Origin: Clostridiales bacterium
GTDB lineage: Bacteria; Bacillota; Clostridia; Christensenellales; Aristaeellaceae
NCBI GenBank assembly: GCA_012523405.1
Contig: JAAYIN010000027.1
Span: 1-44,187 of the forward strand
Reading direction: 5' to 3'
Length of the DNA: 44,187 nucleotides
Made by a program: the position numbers and the translations under genes
Notes under the pieces: generated by a model
What the model saw: the letters and a program-made list of their open reading frames with translations, nothing else
What the model was told of the DNA's origin: nothing
Database searches by the model: none
Shown: positions 8,213-16,070 of the stretch, piece after piece
Numbering within the stretch: position 1 is the stretch's first letter
Layout of the letters: the number at the start of each line of letters is the position of its first letter

Positions 8213-8956
8213 ATGAAAAAGATTTTAGCAATGATTTTGGCAACAATGATGGTACTTGGCTGTGTTGGTGCAGTAGCAGAAGGCGACTTCGTTATGGCGA
8301 CCAATGCGGAGTTTGCTCCCTTTGAATACAAGGAAGATGACGGCTCTATCATCGGTTTTGACATTGAGATCGCAGCAGAGATCGCAAAGGATCTTGGCAA
8401 AACACTGAAGATTGAAGACATGGCGTTTGCCTCCGTTGTTCCTGCTGTTCAAACCGGCAAAGCAGACATCGGTATTGCAGCCATGACGATCACCGATGAG
8501 CGTCTTGCAAACGTTGATTTCTCCACTCCTTATTTCATCGCAACACAGGCTTGCATCACCAAGGACGGCAGCGTTGTTGTGGATGCAGAATCTTTGAAGG
8601 ATAAGAAGATTGGCGTTCAGGAAGGCACAACCGGTCAAGTGACTGCTGAGACCTTCACCGCTGTTGAGAATGTCAGCGCATTTGCAAAAGCAATTGATGC
8701 TGTCACCGATCTGAAGAACGGCAAAATCGACGCAGTTATCGTTGACCTGCCCGTCGCAAAGAACATCCTTACAGCTATGAACGATGCAACCCTCATCATG
8801 CTCGATATCGAATTCGAAGCTGAGAACTACGGCATCGCAATCAAAAAGGGCAACGCTGAATTGGTTGAATCCATCAACGCAACCCTTGCTCGCATCACCG
8901 AAGACGGCACTTTGGATGCAATCACTGCAAAGTACTTCGAAGGCGTTGCTGAATAA
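8213..8956 (+). CDS. Amino-acid ABC transporter substrate-binding protein (family 3)
   Basis: A 247-residue extracellular binding protein of the polar amino-acid family. A signal peptide (MKKILAMILATMMVLG...) is followed by the family start FVMATNAEFAPFEYKEDDG and IIGFDIEIAAEIAKDLGK, then the hinge motif IGIAAMTITDERLANVDFSTPY near residue 85. VLGC near residue 18 may be a lipobox, though Leu at -2 is unusual; a signal peptidase I site after AVA is the alternative. The ATG at 8213 has AGGAGG upstream; the open stretch from 8150 overlaps the promoter. The ARG box suggests arginine or a related basic amino acid, which is inference. Confidence 0.93.
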   Translation: MKKILAMILATMMVLGCVGAVAEGDFVMATNAEFAPFEYKEDDGSIIGFDIEIAAEIAKDLGKTLKIEDMAFASVVPAVQTGKADIGIAAMTITDERLANVDFSTPYFIATQACITKDGSVVVDAESLKDKKIGVQEGTTGQVTAETFTAVENVSAFAKAIDAVTDLKNGKIDAVIVDLPVAKNILTAMNDATLIMLDIEFEAENYGIAIKKGNAELVESINATLARITEDGTLDAITAKYFEGVAE

Positions 8957-9007
8957 GTAAATTTTGATCACTAAAGGATTACCATAGATGCTATAGGCAT
9001 TGGAAGC

Positions 9008-9061
9008 GTCGCAGAGAGGACGGCATAGGGGCATAACCCTGAGCTTGTTCCTTTCTGCGAC
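9008..9061 (+). other. Intergenic stem-loop between binding protein and permease genes
   Basis: Arms GTCGCAGAGAGG (9008-9019) and CCTTTCTGCGAC (9050-9061) pair at 11 of 12 positions, with an inner AGGG/CCCT helix (9027-9040). No T run follows. Such hairpins after binding-protein genes commonly protect the upstream mRNA or attenuate read-through. The whole gap (8957-9148) is 192 bp and shows no gene. Confidence 0.6.
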
Positions 9062-9148
9062 ATTCCTGTGTTTATGATTGGAATGTGCCGCAGCGCACAG
9101 TGTGGTAGCCGATGTTTCTAAGCAATGGAAGGAAGCGAGGAAAAACAC

Positions 9149-9946
9149 ATGTGGATGTGGCTACAAACAGCCGCGCAGGTTGGCGCGGCGGCAGTAGAGA
9201 AACTCTCGATTTTTGATCAATGGTGGCTCGCCATTGAGGAGAGCGCGTACGCGGGTACGCTGAACTTCTGGGAGAACATTTATAAGGAAATCTATCAGAA
9301 TGTGATTTTCAACGACCGCTGGATGAACTATCTCAGAGGTCTTGGCGTGACGCTGGAAGTCAGCTTTTTTGCGGCGATTTTCGGCATTGTGCTGGGTGTT
9401 GTGCTTGCGCTGATGCGCCTTTCGGGCTCAAAACCGCTCAGCAAGATTGCGGGCGCGTATGTCGGCATCATGCGCGGAACGCCTATGCTGCTGCAAGTGC
9501 TGCTGCTCTATTTCGGTGTATTTGCATCGGTCGATATTGATAAGGTCGTGGTGGGTATCATCGCCTGCGGACTCAATAGCGGTGCGTATGTATCTGAGAT
9601 CGTGCGCGGCGGTATCTTAAGTGTAGACAAGGGGCAGACGGAGGCAGGTCGTTCGCTGGGACTGACGTCTTGGAAAACGATGAAGCTGATCACCCTCCCG
9701 CAGGCGTTCAAGATTGCATTGCCGTCGCTTTGCAACGAGTTTATTACGCTCATCAAAGAGACTTCGATTCTGTCCTATATCGCGTTGGTCGAACTCACAA
9801 AAGCGGGCGACTATATTCGCACAAAGACATATAGCGCGTTTACGCCTTATATTGTTTCGGGTCTGCTCTACTTGCTGGTGGTTTCCATCCTAACCAAACT
9901 CATCGGCATGCTTGAAAGGAGGTTGCGTCAGGGTGATAACCGTTAA
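9149..9946 (+). CDS. Amino-acid ABC transporter permease
   Basis: A 265-residue HisM/GlnP-type permease. After an amphipathic N-terminal stretch of about 60 residues come the membrane segments, starting at [23 protein letters not shown]. The hallmark [28 protein letters not shown] (EAA loop contacting the ATPase) lies near residue 175. [16 protein letters not shown] near 115 is typical for this family. The ATG at 9149 is chosen because GCGAGG lies 9 bases upstream; an ATG at 9125 has no such site. The N-terminal extension is longer than usual. The gene overlaps the ATPase by 14 bp. Confidence 0.93.
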   Translation: MWMWLQTAAQVGAAAVEKLSIFDQWWLAIEESAYAGTLNFWENIYKEIYQNVIFNDRWMNYLRGLGVTLEVSFFAAIFGIVLGVVLALMRLSGSKPLSKIAGAYVGIMRGTPMLLQVLLLYFGVFASVDIDKVVVGIIACGLNSGAYVSEIVRGGILSVDKGQTEAGRSLGLTSWKTMKLITLPQAFKIALPSLCNEFITLIKETSILSYIALVELTKAGDYIRTKTYSAFTPYIVSGLLYLLVVSILTKLIGMLERRLRQGDNR

Positions 9947-10655
9947 GAATCTATCCAAGAATTTTGACAAGCTGGAAGTGCTCAGAGGCATTGATCAACA
10001 TATCGCGCCGGGCGAAAAGGTCGTTGTCATCGGCCCATCGGGAAGCGGCAAGAGCACATTCCTGCGTTGCCTGAACCTCCTTGAACAGCCTACAGGCGGG
10101 CAGATTTTGTTTGAAGGAACGGACATCACCGATCCTAAATGTAATATCAATAAAATTCGCAGCAGGATGGGCATGGTTTTCCAGCAGTTCAACCTGTTTC
10201 CGCATCTAACCGTCATGCAAAACCTGACCCTTGCGCCCATCAACCTCAAGATGATGACCAAGGACGAGGCGAATGCAAAGGCGATGAAGCTTCTGGAACG
10301 CGTTGGGCTGACGGAGAAGGCAGAATGTTTTCCAAAGCAGCTTTCAGGCGGTCAGCAGCAGCGTATTGCGATTGTGCGTGCACTTTGCATGAGCCCCGAT
10401 GTGATGCTCTTTGACGAACCTACCAGCGCGCTTGACCCTGAAATGGTCGGCGAGGTGCTGGATGTTATGAAGAGCTTGGCGAATGAAGGCATGACGATGG
10501 TGGTTGTGACCCACGAAATGGGCTTTGCCCGCGAGGTGGGTGACCGCGTATTGTTCATGGACGAGGGCTTGGTGCTGGAAGAGGGCACCCCCGAAGAAGT
10601 GTTTGACAATCCGCAAAATCAACGTACGCAGGACTTCCTGCGCAAGGTGCTATAA
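9933..10655 (+). CDS. Amino-acid ABC transporter ATP-binding protein
   Basis: A 240-residue GlnQ/ArtP-type ATPase. Walker A is GPSGSGKST (residues 32-40), the Q loop is [19 protein letters not shown], the signature is LSGGQQQR near 138, Walker B is [15 protein letters not shown] near 158, and the H loop is [12 protein letters not shown] near 195. The start is the GTG at 9933, 10 bases after AAAGGAGG, which gives the family start [11 protein letters not shown]. It overlaps the permease gene by 14 bp, so translation is probably coupled. A strong terminator follows. Confidence 0.95.
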   Translation: MITVKNLSKNFDKLEVLRGIDQHIAPGEKVVVIGPSGSGKSTFLRCLNLLEQPTGGQILFEGTDITDPKCNINKIRSRMGMVFQQFNLFPHLTVMQNLTLAPINLKMMTKDEANAKAMKLLERVGLTEKAECFPKQLSGGQQQRIAIVRALCMSPDVMLFDEPTSALDPEMVGEVLDVMKSLANEGMTMVVVTHEMGFAREVGDRVLFMDEGLVLEEGTPEEVFDNPQNQRTQDFLRKVL

Positions 10656-10661
10656 GCACTC

Positions 10662-10696
10662 AAACCCCCGCAAGCCTTTTGGCCTGCGGGGGTTTT
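10662..10696 (+). terminator. Terminator of the amino-acid ABC transporter operon
   Basis: Stem AAACCCCCGCAAGCC / GGCCTGCGGGGGTTT with a 4-5 nt loop and a short T run. Confidence 0.9.
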
Positions 10697-10744
10697 GTAA
10701 ATTCGGTTATACGGCGTATGACCACAAATAAAAGAGCTAATCGC

Positions 10745-10773
10745 TTGTGTGCGTGAGCTGCTTTTGGTATAAT
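10745..10773 (+). promoter_or_regulatory. Predicted promoter of the CDF transporter gene
   Basis: TTGTGT (10745-10750), a 17-bp spacer and TATAAT (10768-10773) with an extended -10 (TG-G). Confidence 0.75.
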
Positions 10774-10824
10774 GATTAGATACTCGGGCATACAACAGAC
10801 ATAAACATAAGGGAGGCAATGCGG

Positions 10825-12021
10825 ATGACTGCAAAGAAATTGGCTGGCGGCGCGATAGGACTGACCTGGCTGGTGCGCCGATTCGTTCCCAATGCGCAAA
10901 ACACGCACGATCAAGAAGTTCGCGCAGCCTATGGCACACTTGGCTCATGTACAGGAGTCGTGGTCAACCTACTGCTGGCTGCGTCCAAGTTTATGATGGG
11001 CGTGATTAGCGGCTCGCTTGCCATTACCGCAGATGCAGCGAATAACCTGTCCGATGCGGCTGGCAGCATTGTAACGCTCATCAGCGTTCGCCTTGCTAAA
11101 AAACCTGTGGATCAGGAACATCCCTTTGGGCATGGACGCATGGAATACGTCGGCTCGCTGGTGGTAGGCGCGCTGATTGTACTGATGGGCGTGACATTGC
11201 TTAAGGATGGCATCACATCGATCCTTCATCCCGCAGCGCTCGCTCATTCATGGATTGTGGTGGTTGTGCTCGCGATCTCTATTCTCATGAAGGGCTGGCT
11301 GTACTTTTTTTATAGAAAGCTCGGTATCACGATTAACAACGGCACGCTGATCGCGGCGAGCAAGGATAGCTTTAGCGATGTGCTCGCAACAGCAGCAGTT
11401 CTCATCAGCCTGCTGATCAACCGTATCTTTGGTCTCACGATCGATGGATACATGGGTGTTTTGGTAGCGCTTATTGTCCTGAAGGCAGGCATTGATGTTT
11501 GCCGCGAGACGATGGATAGTTTGCTTGGCGGTAAACCAGACCCCCAGAAGATCGAGCAGATCAAAGAACTGTTGCTTAAATACGATGAAATTCTAGGCGT
11601 TCATGATTTAGTTCTTCATGATTATGGTCCGGGACGCTGCATCGCGTCGGTACATGCGGAGGTCAGCGCGAAGTCCAATATTGTCGAAATTCATGAGGTG
11701 ATCGATACGGCAGAGCGCGAAATCAGCGATAGAATGCATATGGCGATTTGCATTCATATGGACCCAATCGTCACCGACGATGAAAATGTAAATCGAGTCA
11801 AAAGACAAATGACAGAGTTTTTGCATCATACAGATGCGTCTTTATCCATGCATGATTTTCGCATGGTCCCCGGGCAAGAGCAGACCAATTTGATCTTTGA
11901 TTGTGTACTGCCCGCGGGGTATCAAGGGCGCGATGAGCTGCTCAAATCGCTTAAGGCATATGCGCTCTCGCTTGATGAACGTTACCGCCTTGTCGTGCAG
12001 TTTGATACTGATTACACCTAA
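10825..12021 (+). CDS. Cation diffusion facilitator family metal transporter
   Basis: A 398-residue member of the CDF family, which exports divalent metals by proton antiport. The first helix pair carries SLAITADAANNLSDAAGS, then HPFGHGRMEYVGSL, and helix 5 carries SKDSFSDVLATAAV. The metal-site motifs read NNLSD and DSFSD. The His that marks zinc-type CDFs in helix 5 is replaced by Asp, which would fit manganese or iron better than zinc (inference). After the first cytoplasmic domain there is an extra C-terminal region of about 90 residues, as in several Bacillota homologues. ATG 10825 is 8 bases from GGGAGG; an ATG at 10819 is too close. Confidence 0.9.
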   Translation: MTAKKLAGGAIGLTWLVRRFVPNAQNTHDQEVRAAYGTLGSCTGVVVNLLLAASKFMMGVISGSLAITADAANNLSDAAGSIVTLISVRLAKKPVDQEHPFGHGRMEYVGSLVVGALIVLMGVTLLKDGITSILHPAALAHSWIVVVVLAISILMKGWLYFFYRKLGITINNGTLIAASKDSFSDVLATAAVLISLLINRIFGLTIDGYMGVLVALIVLKAGIDVCRETMDSLLGGKPDPQKIEQIKELLLKYDEILGVHDLVLHDYGPGRCIASVHAEVSAKSNIVEIHEVIDTAEREISDRMHMAICIHMDPIVTDDENVNRVKRQMTEFLHHTDASLSMHDFRMVPGQEQTNLIFDCVLPAGYQGRDELLKSLKAYALSLDERYRLVVQFDTDYT

Positions 12022-12120
12022 TCCAGCCTTTGCCAATCTGCTCTGGCAGATATATCCAGCGGGAGGGATGCATATACTTCGTTCGTTAACAAAGGTGAAC
12101 AGCGAAGGAGGAACTTCCCT

Positions 12121-13002
12121 ATGAATCACGTTTTTAGCAGTCGCAAATTGGTTGCGGTATTGCTTGCCATGCTATTGATTTTTGCATCCTCGGTATCATT
12201 TGCACAGGAGGATATATTCAATTTATTGATGCTGGGCATCGATACTAAGAATCCGGAGTCGCCCGGACGAAGCGATACCATGATCCTAGCGCAGATCACG
12301 CCATCAACGGGCGAGGTGCGCATGGTCTCTTTTTTGCGTGACCTGTATGTGCCGATAGAGGATGTTGGCAAAACGCGCCTCAATGCAGCATATTATTTTG
12401 GCGGCGCAGAGCTTGTCCAAAAGACGCTGGAGAAGAATTTCGGCGTGCAGATAGATAGCACCATCTCTGTGAATTTCTCTTTGCTTGAGGATTTGATTGA
12501 TCAAATCGGCGGAGTGGATGTGGATGTGGCACCCTATGAACTCGCGCAGCTTAATACAACCATTCGAGGCTTTAACAAGAGCTACGGCTTTAGCGTGGAT
12601 GATGATGTGCTCGGCAGTGCGGGGCTACATCATTTAAATGGCAAGCAAGCGCTCAGCTATAGCAGAATTCGAAAGATTGACAATGATTTCAAGCGCACAA
12701 GCCGTCAGCATATGGTGCTCAAAGGCATTATGAGCGAGTTGACGAAGCTTGACTTTCTGTCGCTGTCAAAGCTGATCGCGACCAATATGAATCGCGTAGA
12801 AAACGACATCAGCTTATCTGATATCAATCGACTTTTGCCAATGGTGCTCAATATCAAGAATATCGAAATGACAACTGCGCATGTGCCGTTTGAAGGCACC
12901 TATTCAGACCAGACCATTGACGATATGATGGTGCTTGTGCCTGATCTTGCAACTAACCAAAAGATGATACAGGAGTTCCTTGCTGGGGAGACTCAGGAAT
13001 AG
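12121..13002 (+). CDS. LytR-CpsA-Psr (LCP) family cell-wall protein
   Basis: A 293-residue LCP protein. The family attaches secondary polymers such as teichoic acids or capsule to peptidoglycan using polyprenyl-phosphate-linked donors. Family hallmarks are LLMLGIDTK (36-44), GRSDTMILAQI with the conserved Arg-Ser-Asp, MVSFLRDLYVPI with the second conserved Arg, and the C-terminal LNGKQALSYSRIRKIDNDFKR. The N terminus (residues 9-28) is hydrophobic and ends in SFAQED, so it may be a cleaved signal peptide rather than the usual uncleaved membrane anchor. GGAGG lies about 10 bases before the ATG. It follows the CDF gene by 99 bp, which hold no other gene. Confidence 0.92.
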   Translation: MNHVFSSRKLVAVLLAMLLIFASSVSFAQEDIFNLLMLGIDTKNPESPGRSDTMILAQITPSTGEVRMVSFLRDLYVPIEDVGKTRLNAAYYFGGAELVQKTLEKNFGVQIDSTISVNFSLLEDLIDQIGGVDVDVAPYELAQLNTTIRGFNKSYGFSVDDDVLGSAGLHHLNGKQALSYSRIRKIDNDFKRTSRQHMVLKGIMSELTKLDFLSLSKLIATNMNRVENDISLSDINRLLPMVLNIKNIEMTTAHVPFEGTYSDQTIDDMMVLVPDLATNQKMIQEFLAGETQE

Positions 13003-13003
13003 T

Positions 13004-13127
13004 CTATTCATCAGAATCATCATCATGAAAAGCTCTGATTACCGCGCGCCAGATTTTAGTGCCGATCAAGCAGCATAGCAAAAAAGCAAGGATATTCAGT
13101 ACAACCTGCCACCATGCAATACCCATA
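13004..13127 (-). other. Possible small membrane protein interrupted at a T7 tract
   Basis: An ATG at 13127 has AGGTGAT 6 bases upstream. As written it gives a 23-residue peptide (MGIAWWQVVLNILAFF...) that stops at 13056. A run of seven T on the coding strand (13086-13080) sits in the hydrophobic stretch. With six T the frame would run to 13004 and give 40 residues: one membrane helix, a basic patch (KIWRAVIR) and an acidic end (DDDSDE), a very protein-like layout. This may be a sequencing or assembly indel, a genuine frameshift mutation, or slippage at the homopolymer. It could also be chance. The rest of the 330-bp gap between the LCP gene and lysA holds only the lysA terminator. Confidence 0.35.
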
Positions 13128-13274
13128 GAGATCACCTCATGGATATTCTAGCAAAAATGCTTACAGAATACAAATGGTGACTAACGGAAGTAATTGATGA
13201 AAATGGAAGAACGATATCGCGCGATGCTTTTGCAGCCTTATGCAGAATGCTGCCTATGAGCAAAGTCCGTTAAC

Positions 13275-13325
13275 CCAAAAAACACGCAACCCCCGATGCA
13301 GATATGACATCGGGGGTTGCGTGTT
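13275..13325 (-). terminator. Terminator of lysA
   Basis: Perfect 18-bp stem (13281-13298 with 13308-13325, core ACGCAACCCCCGATG), a 9-nt loop, and six T on the minus strand side. Confidence 0.95.
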
Positions 13326-13332
13326 CCTAAGC

Positions 13333-14610
13333 TTAAATGGAGTACTTCTCCTCAAGCTGAGTCCAAGCAGGATCAACATCCAGCGTGTTAAAATAATCGC
13401 GTGGGGTTTCTGCACGGCGAATCATTTCAAAGAAGCCATCCTCGTGGTATAGCACTTCTTTGCAGCGGAGCTTGCCATTGTAGTTATAGCCCATGCTCAG
13501 ACCATGCGCGCCTGTATCGTGGATCACAAGCAGATCACCGATGTCCAGCTGTGGTAGCATGCGGTCAATGGCAAACTTGTCATTATTTTCGCAAAGGCTG
13601 CCTGTTACGTCCACCTGTTGGTCATGGGGCAGATGCTCTTTGCCAGGAATGGTAATGTGATGGTATGCGCCATACATTGCGGGACGCATGAGGTCACAGG
13701 CGGAAGCATCAAGTCCGATATAATGCTTGTGGATATTCTTCTCGTTGGTGACATGCGTTACTAGCCAGCCGTTGGGGCCAGTCATATAGCGGCCAAGCTC
13801 GGTCTTGATCGCAACGCCTGAGATGCCGTTTTGGGTGAATACTTCGTCATACATGGCGCTCACGCCTGCGCCGATTGCGTCAATATCTGCTACGGGCGCA
13901 TCGGGGAGGTAGGGGATGCCAATGCCGCCTGACAGATTGATAAAGGAGAGGGGAATGCCTGTCTCCTCCATAAGCTCCTTGCCTGTTTCAAAAAGGAGTT
14001 TAGCAAGGGCTGGATAGTAGGTGGGATCGGTGGTGTTGCTGCTGAGGAAGGAATGAAGACCAAAACGCTTCACGCCATCGTTTTTCATGGAAACAAGCGC
14101 TTCTGTCAGCTGCTCGCGGGTCATGCCGTATTTGGCGTCGCCCGGATCGCCCATGATGGTGTTGCCGATGCGGAATGTGCCGCCAGGATTAAAGCGCATG
14201 CAGATTTCTTCTGGAATGCCGCCATTTTGACGGAGAATCTCCACATGGGTGATATCATCCAAATTGATATAGGCACCAAGCTTACGCGCAAGTGCAAACT
14301 CTTCGGGAGGTACAGCATTTGCGCTGAACATGATATCCTTGCCGGTAAATCCGCAGCTGTCCGCTAGCATCAATTCCGTCAGGCTTGCGCAGTCAACTCC
14401 GCAGCCCTCATCCTTGAGAATGCGAAGGACGCCGGGGGTCGGCAGTGCCTTGACGGCGAAATACTCACGGAAATCTGGCACGCCATGAAAGGCGGCGGCG
14501 AGACGACGAGCGGTTTCTCGAATATTCTTTTCACAATAAAGGTGAAAGGGTGTTTGAAACTGCGCAGCAGCATCAAAAAATACTTGATCTTGTAGGGAAA
14601 AATTAGGCAT
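13333..14610 (-). CDS. lysA: Diaminopimelate decarboxylase
   Basis: A 425-residue PLP enzyme of the fold III (alanine racemase-like) decarboxylases, converting meso-diaminopimelate to L-lysine. The PLP lysine is in REYFAVKALPTP near residue 50, the phosphate-binding glycines in INLSGGIGIPY near 225, and the substrate Cys and neighbours in ASACDLMRPAMYGAYHHI near 310 and SLCENNDKFA near 345. It is more divergent than the usual LysA, so a related amino-acid decarboxylase is possible. The ATG at 14610 has AGGAGG 8 bases upstream; the open extension to 14637 overlaps that site. No lysine riboswitch is visible upstream. Confidence 0.85.
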   Translation of the reverse strand: MPNFSLQDQVFFDAAAQFQTPFHLYCEKNIRETARRLAAAFHGVPDFREYFAVKALPTPGVLRILKDEGCGVDCASLTELMLADSCGFTGKDIMFSANAVPPEEFALARKLGAYINLDDITHVEILRQNGGIPEEICMRFNPGGTFRIGNTIMGDPGDAKYGMTREQLTEALVSMKNDGVKRFGLHSFLSSNTTDPTYYPALAKLLFETGKELMEETGIPLSFINLSGGIGIPYLPDAPVADIDAIGAGVSAMYDEVFTQNGISGVAIKTELGRYMTGPNGWLVTHVTNEKNIHKHYIGLDASACDLMRPAMYGAYHHITIPGKEHLPHDQQVDVTGSLCENNDKFAIDRMLPQLDIGDLLVIHDTGAHGLSMGYNYNGKLRCKEVLYHEDGFFEMIRRAETPRDYFNTLDVDPAWTQLEEKYSI

Positions 14611-14655
14611 GAATGCATCCTCCTGTATAACCTGCAAATTTGGTCGAACGCTGCT

Positions 14656-14685
14656 ATTCTACCATAGAAACCCTATCAAGAGCAA
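14656..14685 (-). promoter_or_regulatory. Possible promoter of lysA
   Basis: Minus strand TTGCTC (14685-14680), an 18-bp spacer and TAGAAT (14661-14656). The -35 match is moderate. Confidence 0.5.
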
Positions 14686-14742
14686 TCGAAATACAGCGGA
14701 TGTGCAAGCTTTTTGGCCTCGACACGTAATGCGTGTGTAATC

Positions 14743-14783
14743 AAAGAAAATCATCGCCTGAGTGCATAGCACATGGGCGATGA
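14743..14783 (-). terminator. Terminator downstream of the D,D-carboxypeptidase gene
   Basis: Arms TCATCGCC (14751-14758) and GGCGATGA (14776-14783) followed on the minus strand by TTTTCTTT. Confidence 0.8.
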
Positions 14784-14808
14784 AAATAGGGGGAGGATAG
14801 CTGGCGGG

Positions 14809-15981
14809 TTAGCGCCAATTTTGTACAAGCAGGAAGAATCCTTCAAGCAGTCCAGGCATGCCCACGTCCTCAGCTGCGACGGCAGGCACTTTGGCAACGA
14901 CTTGATTGCCAAGCTTCACGCGGACTACGCCAAGCACATCGCCTTGCATAACAGGCGCGTCTACGCCCTCTACAAGCTCGATTTCAAGGGAGAGCTGCTT
15001 TTCCTGTCCGCTCTTTAGCAGCATGCTGATTCCTGCGCCAACGGCGGCTTCCACTTCCTCAGTGATGCCTAGATTGACAGGGATTGCGCGACCCAGCTTC
15101 TCGCCTTTTTGCAAAATCGTCACGCGCTTATAGGTATTAAAACCATAGTCTAGCATGCTGCGCGCTTCGTCAAAGCGTGCTTGGCTATTGGTAGAACCAA
15201 GAACGATGGCGATCAAGCGCAGGCCGTTTTTGGAGGCGGTTGCGGTCAGGCAGTATTTGGATATGTCCGCACTGCCGGTTTTCAGGCCGTCACAGCCGTC
15301 ATAAAAGCGAACCAATCGATTGGTGTTGGTGAGATCGGTTGTTCTGCCGCTTGGGTGGATGAGGGTATCCATCCAGACGGATGCATAGGTGAAGTAGGCA
15401 TCGTGTTTGCAGACTTCACTTGCAAGGGTGGCGACATCGCGCGCCGTGGTATATTGCCCGTCTACAGGCAGTCCTGTGCAGTTCATATAGTAGGTGTTAT
15501 CCATCCCCAGCTCTTTGGCACGCGCATTCATCATCTCACAGAAGCCTTGCTCAGTGCCCGCCATATGCTCAGCAAGGGCGCAGGCAGCATCATTTGCGCT
15601 TGCGATGATGGTGGACTTGAGCAAATCTTCCAGCGGATAAGTGGCGCCGCGATCAAGCAGCGCTTGGCTGCCGATTTGAGCAGCGGCTTCAGCGCTGATG
15701 GTGACACTGTCGGTCAGATTGAGTTGACCAGCCTCCAACTGCTCAAAGCATAGGAGCAATGTCATCAGCTTTGTGATGCTTGCCACCTGACGCTTCTCGT
15801 CTGCGTTCTTTTCGAAAATAACAGTCCCCGTCTCCGCTTCCATAAGCATGGCACTTGGGGAGGCGATTTCAACAGGAACAGCCGATTCCAAGGGCTTCGT
15901 GCTGGCTGCACCTGTGGTGGTTGTGAGGATGAGGAGTGCTGTTAGCAATCCAACAACCCGCTTTAGCAATGATTTTTTCAT
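14809..15981 (-). CDS. dacF: D-alanyl-D-alanine carboxypeptidase (DacF/PBP5 family)
   Basis: A 390-residue penicillin-binding protein that trims the terminal D-Ala of peptidoglycan stem peptides outside the cell. After a signal peptide (residues 1-31) come the three active-site motifs: SITK (catalytic Ser) near residue 68, SAN near 127, and KTG within CDGLKTGSAD near 233. The C-terminal PBP5 beta domain begins near residue 290, and the end LEGFFLLVQNW is amphipathic, as for membrane attachment. The ATG at 15981 has GGAAGGAG 8 bases upstream. That site lies within a terminator-like hairpin. The order deoB-punA-dacF matches the Bacillus drm-pupG-dacF operon, hence the symbol. Confidence 0.92.
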   Translation of the reverse strand: MKKSLLKRVVGLLTALLILTTTTGAASTKPLESAVPVEIASPSAMLMEAETGTVIFEKNADEKRQVASITKLMTLLLCFEQLEAGQLNLTDSVTISAEAAAQIGSQALLDRGATYPLEDLLKSTIIASANDAACALAEHMAGTEQGFCEMMNARAKELGMDNTYYMNCTGLPVDGQYTTARDVATLASEVCKHDAYFTYASVWMDTLIHPSGRTTDLTNTNRLVRFYDGCDGLKTGSADISKYCLTATASKNGLRLIAIVLGSTNSQARFDEARSMLDYGFNTYKRVTILQKGEKLGRAIPVNLGITEEVEAAVGAGISMLLKSGQEKQLSLEIELVEGVDAPVMQGDVLGVVRVKLGNQVVAKVPAVAAEDVGMPGLLEGFFLLVQNWR

Positions 15982-15983
15982 AT

Positions 15984-16037
15984 AAAAAACTCCTTCCATA
16001 GCTACGATCCTGTTGGTAGCATACCCATGGAAGGAGT
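15984..16037 (-). promoter_or_regulatory. Terminator-like hairpin containing the dacF ribosome binding site
   Basis: On the minus strand, ACTCCTTCCAT (16037-16027) pairs perfectly with ATGGAAGGAGT (15999-15989), with an inner GCTAC/GTAGC helix, and six T follow. The 3' arm is the Shine-Dalgarno region of dacF (GGAAGGAG). The structure could end deoB-punA transcription and would mask the dacF site in any read-through RNA. Confidence 0.75.
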
Positions 16038-16070
16038 GAAAAAACAGTTGATTACGTGGTAATTCTTGCC

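Noticed and set aside
8225-9148. A 307-residue minus-strand ORF with many Cys
   Set aside because: It is antisense to the well-supported binding protein gene and has no ribosome binding site or recognisable domain.
14611-14808. Lysine riboswitch upstream of lysA
   Set aside because: The leader is too short and shows no L-box elements; only a promoter and the upstream gene's terminator are visible.
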